A program made the position numbers and the translations under genes. Shown piece after piece: positions 45,951-59,900 of a DNA stretch of 64,000 nucleotides. Positions within the stretch are counted from its first letter, which is position 1, and every line of letters begins with the position of its first letter. The DNA is taken from positions 1 through 64,000 of the forward strand of contig JAMPIV010005027.1 in assembly GCA_024509875.1 (NCBI GenBank), given 5' to 3'. The notes under the pieces are model-generated. The model saw nothing but the letters and a program-made list of their open reading frames with translations, was not told the DNA's origin and did no database searches. The DNA comes from Oreohelix idahoensis (taxonomy: Eukaryota > Mollusca > Gastropoda > Stylommatophora > Oreohelicidae).

Positions 45951-46049
45951 AGGTTAAGTTCACTAGTTAAGATATATAGTATAATATATAATATAGGGTT
46001 ATTATATAATATATTATATAGATATATATATATATAACTAAACTTAACC
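45951..46049. repeat. palindrome centre: AT-rich hairpin
   Basis: GGTTAAGTT at 45,952-45,960 faces AACTTAACC at 46,041-46,049. The ~80 bases between are nearly all TA-type sequence that can pair with itself, around a gggtt at about 45,996-46,000. There is essentially no unique spacer between the arms. Confidence 0.85.
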
Positions 46050-47359
46050 CAAAAGTAATTCCATATAATGTGAAAAAAAATATTAAATCAAACATCTAAA
46101 AATGAGACAAGATAAAAAATATTCAAGTTAACGTGACTAATTAAAATGACCAAAATTATTAAATTATTATATAATGTACTCAAGTGAACAAAATGCGGAA
46201 CTAGATTAAAATGTATATCAATCCAAAGTAAGCTCAAAGCAATCCATCGTATAGACCAATCTTGAGAATACTAAGTTCAATCATGATTGATACATTTCAT
46301 TTCCGTGAAGATTTGAAGTGTATAACAATAAAATGTTTTATTCCGTTGAAGTAGATCAGAATTGTTCAACAGACACCATTAATGTGTACGAATGAACCAA
46401 TTCATTTACAAAGTTCAGAGTGCAGATAGTGCGGGCATATCGCATTAGGAAAGAGTTGTAGAACGCTATTGACACCAACCAAAGTGCCATACAAAAGAAG
46501 AACCAACAATGGGTAAATCGTAAGAAGTTTGATATGTAAATCCTCGGCAGCTCCGTACGAGAAATTAATTAAAAGAGTATTGAGTCAGAAAGTCAGATTC
46601 CGTACCAAATAGCAATGAAGGTTACGCAAGTGGAACTGAGAATGAATGTAAAAAACTAAGTGTAATTATACTGGACCCAATACTTGGAGTTAAATGGAAT
46701 ACAACTAATTAAGAGGGGTATCCTGTACCTTTTGTGGCCGTTGAATATTAGTAGCGGTAACAGTACCCATAAAGTATGAATATTGCATTTATTGTAACTT
46801 GGATCCAATAAGTGTAAGATTATTTATTTCATCGTCGTTGAATATCCATTATAGTGGTGAGGAAAAATAACCAGGTTTCTGGATATTAAACTGATTCGTG
46901 ATCCATACCATTAGCCGTCCTTTTCATAGAACTAAGTGTTGAAGCATTGCATAACAATGAATTTATATTGTACATCGAACATTAAGGTGAATCGTAAATC
47001 GACCAAGGAGTAGAATGAATGATTGAAGTTACGATGTGATATTCATAATGTATTGGGCGAAGTACAGTTTTTGAGTTCAAATATCGCTTGCTATTAAGAA
47101 TTGTCCCACAGTTCATCAGACAAAAGACTGACCTCAATCAGTCATTATCAGTGGTAGGTTCATCACGAAATAATGGAAGATCTGACCTGGCAATTCCAGA
47201 AGAATTATTATATTAAACAAATAAGATATAAAATGTCATACTGTTCGAATAGCCAAGTAATAACCGATGATCATATAAAATCAGAAACCGCAATGGAAAG
47301 TAGATAACGTCCGGAGTAATCCATCAAGTTTACGAAAATGGAGAAGAAGTACAAAATTA

Positions 47360-47680
47360 TCGTAGTAAAATTTGAATCGCAATCATCATTATACATCTGA
47401 TTGGATACTGTGTGACAGACAAAAAGTCCCAGGCTCCACCACATTCACAGATCCCTGATGATGGTATTCCTTCGTAAATTGATATTGGCTGAAGTATATA
47501 TGTGAGTAATCTAGCCAGCTTTGACCCTTTTATGGTTTCGTCTCGATCCCTGTATACTGCCACTGATTTCCTGGTCAGTTTGCACGATAAAAGGTGCTCC
47601 TAATAGAAAATTTCTCCTGTTTTTTTGGATCGCCCAGACGACCAGCAAGGAGCTCTTTATTCAATCCACCGAAACTTCTT
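47360..47680 (-). pseudogene. element C RNase H, right-arm copy
   Basis: One frame reads LLVVWAIQKN then FLLGAPFIVQTD, the mid-RNase H segment with its catalytic Asp. The ORF at 47,357-47,563 continues as AVYRDRDET and LARLLTYILQP, and a last shifted segment shows the terminal DFLS. Three frames are needed, so it is broken or badly sequenced. It clearly belongs to a gypsy-type pol that is not close to element A. Confidence 0.65.
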
Positions 47681-48089
47681 TTCTTGTGTCCAGTAAGCTT
47701 TCTTGAAATAATAAAGTAGGGTGAGCACGGCGCATCAAGTGAACCTGGAGAGACTAGCCCCCAACCCGAAGTTTGCTCGTCATCTGTACGGAGGAAAATA
47801 ATATTATTTTATAAATATCTGTCAATCGTAATATCGTGGTGGCCTGGAAAAAATGGCAATGAATTTACTTAAAAGTCGCGTCCACAGTCTTCAGTCCATT
47901 TATTTTTATGCAAGCATGCTTCCGTAGGATGAAGATCAAGACTGCTGTGAATAGACGTACAAATGATGATAAACCAACTTGTAGTGATTTAAACAACCCT
48001 AGCACTTCTAACTTGCTTTTTCGTGTAGTAGGAATAGACAAGTTAAGAATTTTAGAAACGTTTCTGAGTAATTGGTGTCATAATACTGA

Positions 48090-48720
48090 CCAGCCCCAAT
48101 GATATGACCCAGGAAAGTAATTTTCCTGAAATGCAATTGGACCTTAGTCTGGCTTCAGTCAAAATTATTGTAATCTTAAGATATCTAAAAAAAGAGTCTA
48201 AGTCCTAAAAAGTGTTTTTTCTGAACGATGTGGAACAGAATAAACAGATATCGTCAATGTAACGGTGATGATATCATGATCTATGGTGACGAGACACTAA
48301 TTTTTCTTTTTTTTCGGCATCATTCATCATGATGCTAATAAATGTTAGCCGGGTGCGGTTCATAAAGCCCCAAAAGGCAAATTACGTTTGTGTTCGTTCC
48401 ACTGGTATAACACCACACGTTGGAGTCCGAAAAAAAACGCAGTAATAAAATTGGTTTTTGGCCCTTTTTGATTGAAACCTTATAGGGTAATCTGCCCAAT
48501 ATCCCTTAGTTAGATCGTCTTTGGGGTGAAAAAATCTAGAGCTGTAGGACAGACGAGTCAAGTAAATCGGTCAACAAGTAGTTGGATGTGGTTTCAACTG
48601 TCAGGAACTGTCCTAGCTTTTAGCTCTCCAATAATGCTACACATAAACGTAATTGTTGGTTATTCTCTCTTTTGGACAATAACTAGTTGGTGAGGAATAA
48701 TTGATGAATTTACGTATTCT
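48090..48720 (-). pseudogene. element C reverse transcriptase, right-arm copy
   Basis: Recognisable pieces in shifting frames are a DLTKGYW block (first catalytic Asp), an FGLMN-like block, MMND, YIDDI (the YxDD catalytic motif in YIDD form) and LRSNCISGK. Order and spacing fit a gypsy-type RT. At least three frameshifts are present. Confidence 0.65.
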
Positions 48721-49345
48721 CGAGAGTGTATCCCTAAACTCAACAGTTATGTTCAAGTTCTTGAGCAGGTTTGTGGCTCGCTCTGGTAATGGAACTGGAA
48801 CAGAAATAAAGACGTAGACGAATAAGTGTTATTATCTTAGATGTAATGATGTCATGACAGATACACCGATGTATCGACCAGGCAAATATTCATATAGTCA
48901 GAAACAATCAAAGATAAAAGATTCTAAAAGAATAGAAATCCTTTTAGTTTCTGTGGTTGTTCAATGGAGGTCACACAGTAATAGAATAGTAACAGTCTCG
49001 TCCAAGTGATAGATATTTCTTCTGTTAGCCCAGACAGGCCCCTTTCAAAGTATGTACAAGGTAAAGGAGACATATGTATTATTATTTCAGGAAAATAAGT
49101 ATTCTTCTTTACCTGAATTGCCGTGAATAGAGTGGCAAAATTTACAAGAAGCCAACTAAATTTGTCATAAGATCATGAAAAAATGAGTCTTGTAAATGTT
49201 TAAGGACGAGTAATGAAAACTCATTAAGGCATATTTAATATGAAAATATTTTCTTCCTGTCCTTTAACATCCAAAATAAAGTCCCAAGCGTCAGAATATT
49301 CTGTCCAATACCTTTAAATGAATGTGACTGTGGAGTACCTGAGTC

Positions 49346-49346
<1 letters not shown>

Positions 49347-49378
<32 letters not shown>

Positions 49379-49391
49379 AAAAAAAAAAAAA
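49347..49391. repeat. 45-base A-tract interrupted once
   Basis: A19 G A25. The mirror position in the left arm lacks it, so it is either an insertion, such as a poly(A) tail, or a base-calling artefact. The Phe-rich minus-strand ORF across it is not a gene. Confidence 0.6.
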
Positions 49392-50449
49392 CCCATCTCA
49401 GAGTGTGACATGACATGTATAACGCATGTTTCCGTGGGTGAAAGAACCATCACCTGTTGCATATGAACCAATAGTCCATGAGCAAAAGACATGGTCATAG
49501 AAAAAGGAAAATGACCATGAGACAATAACAAATAGATTGTGAAAACTACGTATGTTAAGTTAAAATTAACCAAATGTCCAATAACATGATAACATGTTCA
49601 TAAATACTGCCATAAACAACATAGTGAAGAAAAAGTTACTACGAATAGAAAAAAAATCCGTAGGCAAGTGTTGTAATACTTGACAATGGTGAAATTATGG
49701 AAACGATACAGTCATAAGATGTAGGTTACAACCAATGTCTAATTAGTGACAATTGCTGTACATTTATGTATCAGGGCCCTCAAGGACGGATCTATCAGAT
49801 ACTGAATGATATCATTGGTGATTCTCACAATGAGGGGGGTTACCGTCCCCATCATCTTCCAAGTATGGTCCATAGATCAAAATTGGACATTACCGTGCCA
49901 CGATTAGTAGTAAATAGCTGGCACGCATCCGAGTCCATTATTAACTACTGCGTTTTTGTAAGTGCAATTGATGTTGCTGTTCCCACCGTTCAATTTTCCT
50001 CAGGTGTGCAGTCCTTACACCCATGTATTCTCGACCAAATCTGTGAGGATCAGCCACTGGATTCTGCAACAATACATACCTTAACTATTACCTGAAAAGA
50101 AAGGTGTATGTACATCGACAATGGCGGTGGGATAATACTCAATAGTACCACCAAAGGTGAGTACACTTTCACACTTTTAAAAAAAATTAATTGAACAACT
50201 GGGATTTACTAGAGATTGTTCTAATGCCAATAGTTTTGTAGACCTCCAGAATCTCTTAACACTGATACCAAAGTACCATTTGACCAATCCTCTGTTTGAA
50301 AGATCAAAGTCACTGTACCGTCGTTCGAGTGTAAATACTAACTTGCTTGACAGATGATGTCCACACTTCAACACGGGTAGTTGCTGTTCCTTTCTGAAAG
50401 ATAGATTATGGCCATTCTGGGCAACTATTTGTCACATCTAAATCAAAAG

Positions 50450-51487
50450 AACAACATGCAGAAGAATGTACCTGATTATTTAGAATCTTGATTACCCAAG
50501 GGTACACTGCTAGTCAGGTGCCGCCCCTGCATTATGTTCGAACCTCTGTGGTCCACGTGAACTAGATCGCTGTCTTTTGCGAATTACCAGAATTATTATG
50601 ATGTCTACCATTTTTGACTATTATTTGTCGTGATCTATAAAATTGATTGTTATTACCTCAATTATTGTTATTATTGTAGTTAGGAGTTGAAAGTATTTGG
50701 TTTTCTTCCAGTTAGAACCCTGTTGAAAATTATTATATTCCTGTATTGAGATGACTGATTTCTGAAATGTTGTCTACCTCGGCTGAAATGTATCATTCTT
50801 GATTGAAGGGTATTATTTTTTTATAATAATTTGTTTTGTCATTATTTCTCTTTTGGATAAAATTTCCTGTACTAGACATTGAAAGCTCGTGCTCTATGAT
50901 TACCATTCCATGTTGCAGCTGAAGCAACAGGTAAAGCTTCTTTTAATTGGGAGTTTTGCAATACAAGAACCAGATGTGCAGTGCAAAACTGAACTGGAAA
51001 TTCATTCATAGCAGTCCAAGTAGGTGGTTTACGTTTCCTGCAAGAACGACCAAAAAGGTTTGCTGACTGAGGATAAAACTTTATCTCTCAGCCATTAAAT
51101 TCTGCACCGATTATCATAGGTTTTCTCAATAACGAGAAAGTTCAATCCATCTATCAAAACGTAATCCTTATTGCAGCAATGAACTCAGAGAAATCATTGC
51201 TTGAATCTGGTACCATTGTTTTCTAAATATGTCCTCTATAACCTTAGTTCATTTAAGTTGAAAACGTTTCAACAGTAATGACTCTAACAGCATCATAATT
51301 TTTTATATCTGGCCTCACCCCATAGTATCTCTTGTTTTGCCACTGCATTTTGTTCCTTCAATTCTCGCTTCTTATCAGCTTCCTCTTGTTTTGCTTTAGC
51401 CAGTTCAGCCATAGCAAAATCTCTAAGTGCGTCACCTTTCAAGGAAAATTCTTTTCCCATCTTTATAAAAGTTTCTAAAGTCGCCAT
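50450..51487 (-). pseudogene. element C gag, right-arm copy: intact 64-codon head, then broken
   Basis: The ORF 51,487-51,293 starts MATLETFIKMGKEFSLKG and continues into a Lys/Glu/Ala coiled coil. It matches the heads of elements A and B in length and pattern. It then enters sequence that in the left arm is separated from it by about 430 bp, so this arm has an internal gag deletion. Downstream frames (to about 50,450) contain gag-like and linker sequence, but with stops. There is no zinc knuckle that I can confirm. Confidence 0.65.
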
Positions 51488-54400
51488 ATTCCCTAACTGA
51501 GGTACTCACTTAGTCAACTATATATATAAGCCTAATGGCTGATATGGTACTGTGACTCACTAAGTCAATCAGATACCTATAATACGCGTTACAAATTATG
51601 TGTAAGCCACAAAATTAATTTATTTACTAATATTTTATATCATGCCTTACTCAGGCTAAACAACTAGTGGTTAATGACCTACTAGTGCAAAATACTGAAA
51701 TTATTTCAGTCATGTAATATTTTTGCATAAATAATTATAAGTATTATATTATTATTATATTATTAGAGTTAATGAGGAATTAGGACAGAAACAGTAAACA
51801 AAAGAATTACAAAGACATTATCACATCACCAGATCGAGTTACAAACATCAAAATGAATGTAATAACTGAATAAAATTCCGAAAGTGACAAAGTTTACAAA
51901 AACTGAAACTAGGTCAAAGCACAACGATCTAAAAATAGACTAGACGAGGACTCTACAGCTGACAGTACATTTTCACATGTAGAACTTAAAGATAGCGAGG
52001 TTAGATTCACGAACATATGACAAACCATTGACAAAATTAAGTAAAAATGAAAACGAGGACAAGAAAAATACACCGTGTATATACAAAACGTTACAACTAA
52101 ACAACTAGTGTTGAATAAATTCGGGTGCAAACAGAATATGCCACGAAAGATTATCAATGGATCTTTTGCAAAACGAAAATATTCAAACAGTCCCTAACAG
52201 AACGATCTTGGATTCTGCGGTCAGCAAAGCAACATTACAGACATATCCAGGATTCCCGCCATCCTCCCACGAATATAGACAATACATATTCATATTAAAA
52301 CGTGAAGCATACATATAGATAGGTGAATAGACATGCCTGGAAAAATAACCTGGTCTAAAATTGTATTGAACCAAAAATGGACTTAACTGGCGTGATCGAA
52401 TAATCTCCGAACAATGCTAGCAGGCGACGTCAGGAACAGACTGATGGCTTGAATACGACCTAAGGCCTTGATATAACAGGTTCCTTGAAAGAATTGAGTC
52501 CGTTGGAGACTTGAATGACCTTCGATATGACTTTGATTGGAGTTTTCGACCGGTAAGACATTCTTGCTGGAAAATTTCATGTCATCGTCTTGACTTCTGC
52601 TGCGCATGCGTAGTGCTTCGTATTTTTATGCTAATTTTCCAAACGTTGGAACAATATAGAAAGTTATTGACGATCCATATTTGTATGTCTTGAATAAACT
52701 TTGTTGTATCATTATTGAACAAAATCGATCCCCACAATGAGGCTGCCACGTTGTTGAAGGGGTAGTTTTCTCTATTTGTACCGTTTGCTTGTAATATATA
52801 TATATATATATATATTTGATTTGAGCAATCATACTGATGGATGTAATTTGCGAATGTGAGTCATCTCATGTTAGAATTCATCTCGATACATTGAATAACG
52901 CTGTTCAAGTTAGAGTCCACAATTATACACGTTTAATTATGAAGAACGATCAAAGACATTCATGGCAATCAAATTATCAATCAGTGCAGTCTCCTAGAAT
53001 ACATTACGTATCGTCAAAAGGTCTAGCCTATATACACACGATGCCGTCTGGCGGAACACCCGGTAGTGAAAAACTAGAGTTCTTATGACATATATTAATT
53101 CTTTATAAATTTACTCCCTGTGCTCCTTCTTCAAAGGAAGATTAATCATCAGTTGTGATGCTTCAATACTGCATCAGTTAATAAACATTACGACCCTTGG
53201 CCAATAGTTTAGGAGAAATCTGCACAATAATCATCTTGGGAGTAATATGAATCACGTCTTGTTTGGACAGATTCTAATCATAAAAGGGGTCAAGGACAAC
53301 CTTTGTTATGCCTTAGCATAACACCGTACTACGTCATAACTATCCATTGACGTCTTCACAAAATCGCGTTTATTAATAAAAATACATTAGTGCAAAGCAC
53401 CTTATGTTGGCTTCAATCAAATATGCTAGCGCGTAACTTTAAACTGGTAGCAAAAAGGAATAACGGGATGATTAAAATCTAGATGGACTTGAGTCACTAC
53501 GAGACAAACCGAAACTTTGAATCTCATCATCATCCATTTTTATGTCGTTTTATAAAACAGGTAAAGATGGAACTCTATATATATGAAATAATAAAGGATG
53601 AAGAAGAAAAACAAACAACTCAAAAGACATAAAGTCCAAGAATAATTAAACATCAAGTACACTATAAAATCGTGTGTTGATAGAAGAAAAATTTTTCGTC
53701 TACTTCCTTTTCAAAATCTGTTGGGGTTGTCCCTTTTGAAGTATTAGTGTTTTTTGCATTGACAATTCGATTCCACGTCGTTGACATAAAATGTAATTTT
53801 TGTGTTCGAACAACCATGTTCATGATGTTCTCAAATTGCCACACGAAAAAAATTAACAAATCGACACTTAAGAAAGCATATGGAAATACGCGAAGAGTGT
53901 GGTGTATCGCTGAACAAAAATATTGATAATGTTTTGAAATCACACCCAACGCCACTATTGAAGAAACATTTTGTGTAAAACGTTACTCCACTAAGTACTG
54001 ACGGCTACAAAAAACAGTTATAATGTGTATTCCTTTTTTAAAGAAATGATGTAGAGTTCTTTGTGGCAAGTATGTGAGCAACCACACCTACGCCGTAGGT
54101 GTTTTCGACTGCAACTGCCACACCAAAGAAGATTTGGCCGGGACCTGATAGAACATTCATAACCATTTTTAGGGGGTGAAGATTGTGTTTAGTGGGTTGT
54201 GTTAGTGTCATGTCTGGGTGAAAGATGAACCAACATTATTGGGTATAAGGGGGTAGGGGGGTTTTGGAGGTGGGAGATAGGTAGTTTTGATTGCGAGTTT
54301 AAGCCCCTAGCCGTTGGAACACAGCATCAAATTATTTGAAACGTTCGTTATGTGGTCAAGAAGTACAGGCAAGTATCTGTGACGAACTTTGCTATGACTC

Positions 54401-56334
54401 GTTCAGCATCCTCCCCTATAGCCTATCACACCTTACCATTTCCCACCGACGACATGATAATTTGTCTAATTTTCGCTTCATTGTTTGCAAAAATTCCATG
54501 AATTCAACCTAATGATCTGGTCCCTAAAATTTGTTCATGTCAAATGACAAATTAAACACCGTCGGAGCAATTTTGACTCTTGAATTTACAATGAATTGTC
54601 CATCAATTTCGTGTAATGCTGCTCATAACAAAGCTATACATAGGAAAATAACTCGACGTGTCTTGTGAACGACATTAAACCAAACATTTCTAAATCTTCA
54701 TAAAAGCCGAATCAATATAATAACAAGTTACCCTGCCTAATGCTTATTGTTCTTGACTTCTGAAATATCCTTTTGAATCCAGACGTTGAATCAAAGCAAC
54801 ATTATCCTTTTCTATCTACAGCTCACTTCGTTGAGTGACAATTGACTAATCCACATCATATAAGCCACAGTCACCATTTATATGTAAATATACCCTAACA
54901 AATAACTTGTTAAAGAAAAGAGCAATGTAAAATAACAGTGCTGTCACAAAGAAGTACTACTCCGTAAATCCCCTGTGGTCGAACAGATCTCTGACACAAA
55001 CAGTAACGACTTTCACGTTTGATATAAAGCCCTTCTCAACTTATGGACCTTTCCCATGAACACAATGTAATGGGCTGCCTTTCGTAAAAAAACCTTAAAT
55101 ATGCAAAGGACCTAAATTTATTAAGACATTCATGTCTTTTTCTACATAGATTAACCGTTTAAAACAAATACAGTTACTAAAGGATACGAAAAAGGCAAAA
55201 CCGAATCCTAACACGCCATATGCGCGATAACCCAAATGCTAAGCCATCATGCGCAGATAACTTTACATCACTAACTTTTCCGACAACTGTATAAAATCAC
55301 ACTACCCTTCCCAAGTTAGTTTTTAAAATCATAGACAACTACCATCGCTTAGTATCAAAGATACCAATAGATATTATGGCATTGTCAAACTTTACCAGTT
55401 AACCAACATAAAACATGCTTCGAAACAGAGTAGACACCACACTTAGCATTTTTAAACGCTGCCGTGGCACGAACTCTTGCTTAAAGTCTATATTTTAAAT
55501 ATATACTTGCTACTGATAGAATAACTGGTCAAGGAGACATTTCAGACAAGCCAAATATCCAAAGTAATATAATTAGGATTTTAAAATTAAAAGGAGGACA
55601 ACATAGTTGATATCTTACTGGACTTAGACAGTATGAAAACTCTACCTTTACAATACGGAAAGCCCGGAATTTAGGCGAACCTGAATACAAAGTCAATAGG
55701 TTGTGCATTCAAAAGTAATACCACAGACCATGCGCAAGAGGCATCTTAACATAGTTTGCAGAAACCTATTTCCCTGAGCCAGACGTCTGTCCTCCCTATT
55801 TTGGGGTTAGCCTGTTACATTTTATAATACTGTATTTGCAATATTAACATGTGAAAATTACACCAGATGAGGGAGGAGCGGGACTTGAAGACGCTGCCAT
55901 CTTCGTAATTATCCCCATTGTGTCGAACGGTAGGTTAATTGGTTTATTGGTCCCAGGACTAAGTAAAGATTAAGGTTGACATACACGAGAATCGTATAGT
56001 AACCCAGATTTCACACAGTGGTACCCCTACAACCCAAAGATATAGCTCCGATGGGTAGGTGTACATCTCATCCTCCTAAGCGATACAAGCCCATACTACG
56101 AGAAAGCCCCGGCACAACCATATCCAATAAAATAATAAGTGCCTCATACACACACACACCCATATTGACGATAATGCACAATCGCCCCCCCGAAAAAAAA
56201 CTAAGTGACTAACACGCCCTATGGGTTTGACCAACACGTCACAAATGTCCCAAAGTCGTACTGTTGTTGAGTTTTATCACTAAATATGTTGTGGTTAAAA
56301 CATACGTATGGGCCCATCAAGAAATAACAAGAAT
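51488..56334. other. right arm, no recognisable gene
   Basis: Mirror of roughly 33.5-39.1 kb. It contains a (TA)n run at 52,794-52,815 and G-rich noise near 54,240-54,270. Short ORFs (97 codons or fewer) are not supported by the other arm. Confidence 0.4.
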
Positions 56335-56970
56335 AGCCATTTACATATAGAGTATGACTGAAGAAGGATGGGTAAGTCTTCACAGAGAAAGAAAATTAGA
56401 CCCAAATAGAAACTATTACACAATGTGGGTGAAGTTTAGCACTAGGTTTACAGAATAACAATATTGGTAATTTCCTGAGAGAAGTAGGCTTAACCCTGGG
56501 TCATGACCACCTAGGGGGGGTACAAGTCTATATTAATTTTGGGGAGACAGACATTGCCTACCTCCCTTATCCCCAAATGAAAAGAATGACAGGATTAAAC
56601 CAACACAACACACACACAACAAAAGGATACGGGGGGGGGGGGCGCAGCACGTTTTGAACAAAAAAATGTTTTTGGAAAAATGGGTTTTATCATGTTTGTG
56701 ACCCACAACACAAAGTTGGTGTATTTATCTTTATTTTCCTTGTTGTTTGTTAATAGTTGGGGGTATCACTAACTGTTTTGGGGGGGGGGGGTAAACCCAA
56801 AGAATATGGGGGGTGGAAAAGCATTTACCATATGTATGGGGATGAAATAAAGAAAGGATGGTAAAGTTTTCTCTCTCTTCACCGATAAAAAGGAAATTAA
56901 CCCCAAAAAAAATTATTTACCCAGGTTGAAGAGTTAGCACTAGGTTTAACAGAAAATAACACTAATTGGG
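56335..56970. repeat. direct repeat of about 140 bp, copies 485 bp apart, right arm
   Basis: The segment at 56,338-56,475 (catttacatat, gaaggatgggtaa, agcactaggtttacaga) recurs at 56,822-56,965 (catttaccatat, aaggatggtaa, agcactaggtttaacaga). Long homopolymers (G12 at 56,631-56,642, G11 near 56,781) lie between. It could be a real short duplication or a stitching error. Confidence 0.55.
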
Positions 56971-59900
56971 GTGGTTTTTTTACACATATAAGACCAAAGT
57001 AAAGTAAACAGAATCAGAAATCCAACCACCAAAGAATGAAATAGAGATAAAGATTCAATCCCCCCCCGCAAACAAAACTACAGAAACACAGGACACACCT
57101 CGTCATCACATTCATGTGGCCAATCCCACTCCACACGGAGTTTAACCTCCAAAATTTTAGTGCATAGTGATTATTTTATAGAATATTATTCTTCCGCTTA
57201 GGGGGTCTGTGATTAATTCCCTTTGGCATATAACATTTTTATTCCATGAACTAATAATCCCGTACTGGATCTGCTGACAAATGTATCATCTCAGCTGACG
57301 ATGATACAAATTTTGGGACCCCAAGTTCATCCCCAAACCACAGAATAAAACTTAACCAGAATGAGGTGAACGCCGAAATTAGAGATTCCTACCACTCACG
57401 ATAAATCCTGGTTGACGATATAGAGACATTAAAAGGTTGTCCCCTTTCCGACTGTTCTAAAAAAAAAAACAAGTCACTGTTCCACCAATTGGGTGCACAT
57501 GGGAATGTGAATTCTAAGAATTTAACAGGAAACTACAAACCTGAATAAAAAATTTCGGTTGCGACAACTCAAACAAGTGTTGCGGTCGGGCGGGAAAACA
57601 GTCCTGTTTCTCGCTTGGGCCAGGAACGTCTATTTGTATTATATATATAAATATAGTATAAAGTGTTTACTACAAATATAGAATATGGTTGAGCGTCCCT
57701 TGTGGTTTACCGAGTTTTAATAGAGGGGAACACTTCTAGAAAATCTGGACAATCCGGTTGTTACAAATGAATGAGTGATGTGATTTTCTATCGGCCGACT
57801 CGTTTGTCAGAGTGCCAGCCCTGCACAGCGTATATTTTAGTACTCCACTTGGATTAACAACTGTCAGGTGTTAGAAAAATGAATAAATATGTTCTTACAG
57901 AGGTATACGCCCACCTAGTTGGCTGAATAAAATAGTAAATCCCGGATTTGTGGTTAAGTCCAGTATTATCAGTTACAGTCATACCAAATCTCTGCTTGTA
58001 CACACTTAACCATGGAAATGGAAAAGGAAAAGAAAAAAAAACAAGACCGCTGGTTCGTCCACTTTGATCATGTCAGAAATTCCCGAAAAAAAAATCTCCA
58101 TGAAACACTTTTTAAACCGTAAACCCAAAAGAAATGGTTTTAAGGCTGACGCTAGATTCTTACAAAATCTGAGTAACGACGTATTAGATGTGGTTAAAGA
58201 AACCAGTAGTTAATATATATCATTAAATTTTTCCTTGATCTCCTAATGCATTATTTTCGCGCATCTTGTGTGAGGCAAAATTTCAGAAGCTAGTAGGTAT
58301 CAATGATGAAAGTACTTCGTGTATCGTGGTCATCCAGTGTTTCCCTCGTCTGAAGTTTTGACCGACATCAAAAGAACTTTCTTGTTCACAGCTGGTATTT
58401 CCTTGCAGATGCCCGTTATTTCCCAGATCGAAAGAGTATTGTGGGATTTTGGATTATCCCCTGTGAGCAAGACGGTAAAGAATCTGCGCGTACGTCTCAT
58501 TCTCCATGTGCTGTCTAGTCGTCAGGTATTATGAATTGACAGATTAGTCTTCCGCGAGATTAGAACGAAGTAAACAACCCCTATTATGCTTCCTGTTTAT
58601 GACTGACATCACTAGATTGTTAAACACAGTCGTTGGCTAGTGTTTTAAAGGAAGAAGGCGTAGGTACAAAATGTTACATAGCCGACAGTTGGAGTGTAAG
58701 GAGCATGTGTTTAGCAAGCCAAATCAGAGAGCAGGCTATAAGGTCCACAAATAAGCTGTCAGTATTACTGTGGTTCTTTTTTCCAGTAACGGTCACACCC
58801 AAGATAACTACATGAGGCTGTGTATTTGTTACCGCCATCCCCCCCAGACTTTTAACCAGTGTTGAGACGAACCAGTCTACAATCTACAAAACACATGTGG
58901 CCTGAAGCAGAAGCCCAACCGCCACCTTAACAAGCAGCCTAAGTACCCATTCAGAGCCGTCAAGTTAGGCTCATTAAGAAAATTTTCAAAAGCCAAACCA
59001 GATCATCAGCTTTGAATTGAATCCTTAAAGGCTAAAACTTTTCCATCAACCTCTGTATTTATTTTAACCCTGTTAAATATAATAGGAATTATTTAATCTT
59101 TTATCTGAATAGATACAAATTTAATAGTTGAATTTAGATCATTTTATGAGTGAGACTGCACCGGTAATCTAAGGTCATTTTAAATACACTAAAATATAGC
59201 TATTGAAGTAATAAATTTTATTGAATTTAAAATGGTGTAGGGGCTTAGCAAACAAGTGCAAACAGTCCTCTCTCCTCATAAAGGTTCTGGGAAGATCCTA
59301 AAGTGTCATTACAGCCTTGATAATATCAGTGCGTGTGCTTAATTTCATAAATACTTATGATGCCTCCCTATCATTCTTCAATCAAATCTCGCCTAATAGT
59401 AATCATTAAGCGAAAGGTATATACCTTTAATACCCTCATAGATGCTCTGAAATTTGGCCACTTGTTAGACCATCACTGGCAGAGGTAGAGTTGGATAAAT
59501 GGCCTTGATCAGTATCAAACCAGTAATAAACTTGGATAAAACCAAATATCATAATGTCTGAATGGGCGTAGAGGACACCTGGTCAGCATACAGGGAAAAT
59601 ATAATACTGACGTAAAAATAGTCTCAGGTGTTAGACTTATAAACGGAGATTACCCTCGATTAAAAATCTGGCGTTTGGTTAAAAATTAAAAAAATATATA
59701 TATCTATGTACCAAAGATAACATCAGAAAACTGAATAATGTTGATACTCAATTATGAACGACGAGTAGAGAAGTAATACAATGCCAGCAACCCTACATCA
59801 AATATCAGAGAGACCGAACAAACCAATTCAATGAAACATCCAGTGAGTATATTGATTAAGGTTTAAGTTTAGATTACATTTAACAAGACCAACTTTTTAC

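Larger units (their letters stand above)
26340..45999 (+). repeat. left arm of a giant imperfect palindrome (about 19.7 kb)
   Basis: Reverse-complement matches to the right arm recur throughout. Pairs checked by eye: 26,350 with 63,985; 28,140 with 62,030; 31,290 with 58,990; 35,850 with 54,150; 36,560 with 53,500; 38,075 with 52,465; 39,150 with 51,487; 40,160 with 50,990; 43,265 with 48,145; 44,195 with 47,430; 44,640 with 47,110; 45,952 with 46,049. Identity is roughly 80% in aligned pieces, with differences rich in small indels. The palindrome reaches the right window edge, so its outer boundary is unknown. Confidence 0.9.

Noticed and set aside
49235..49573. 112-codon minus-strand ORF, the longest in the palindrome
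   Set aside because: It is held open by a 45-base A/T tract (poly-Phe) and has no counterpart in the left arm.
49766..50095. 109-codon plus-strand ORF in the right arm
   Set aside because: Opposite strand to the element C genes, not preserved in the left-arm mirror, and without recognisable motifs.
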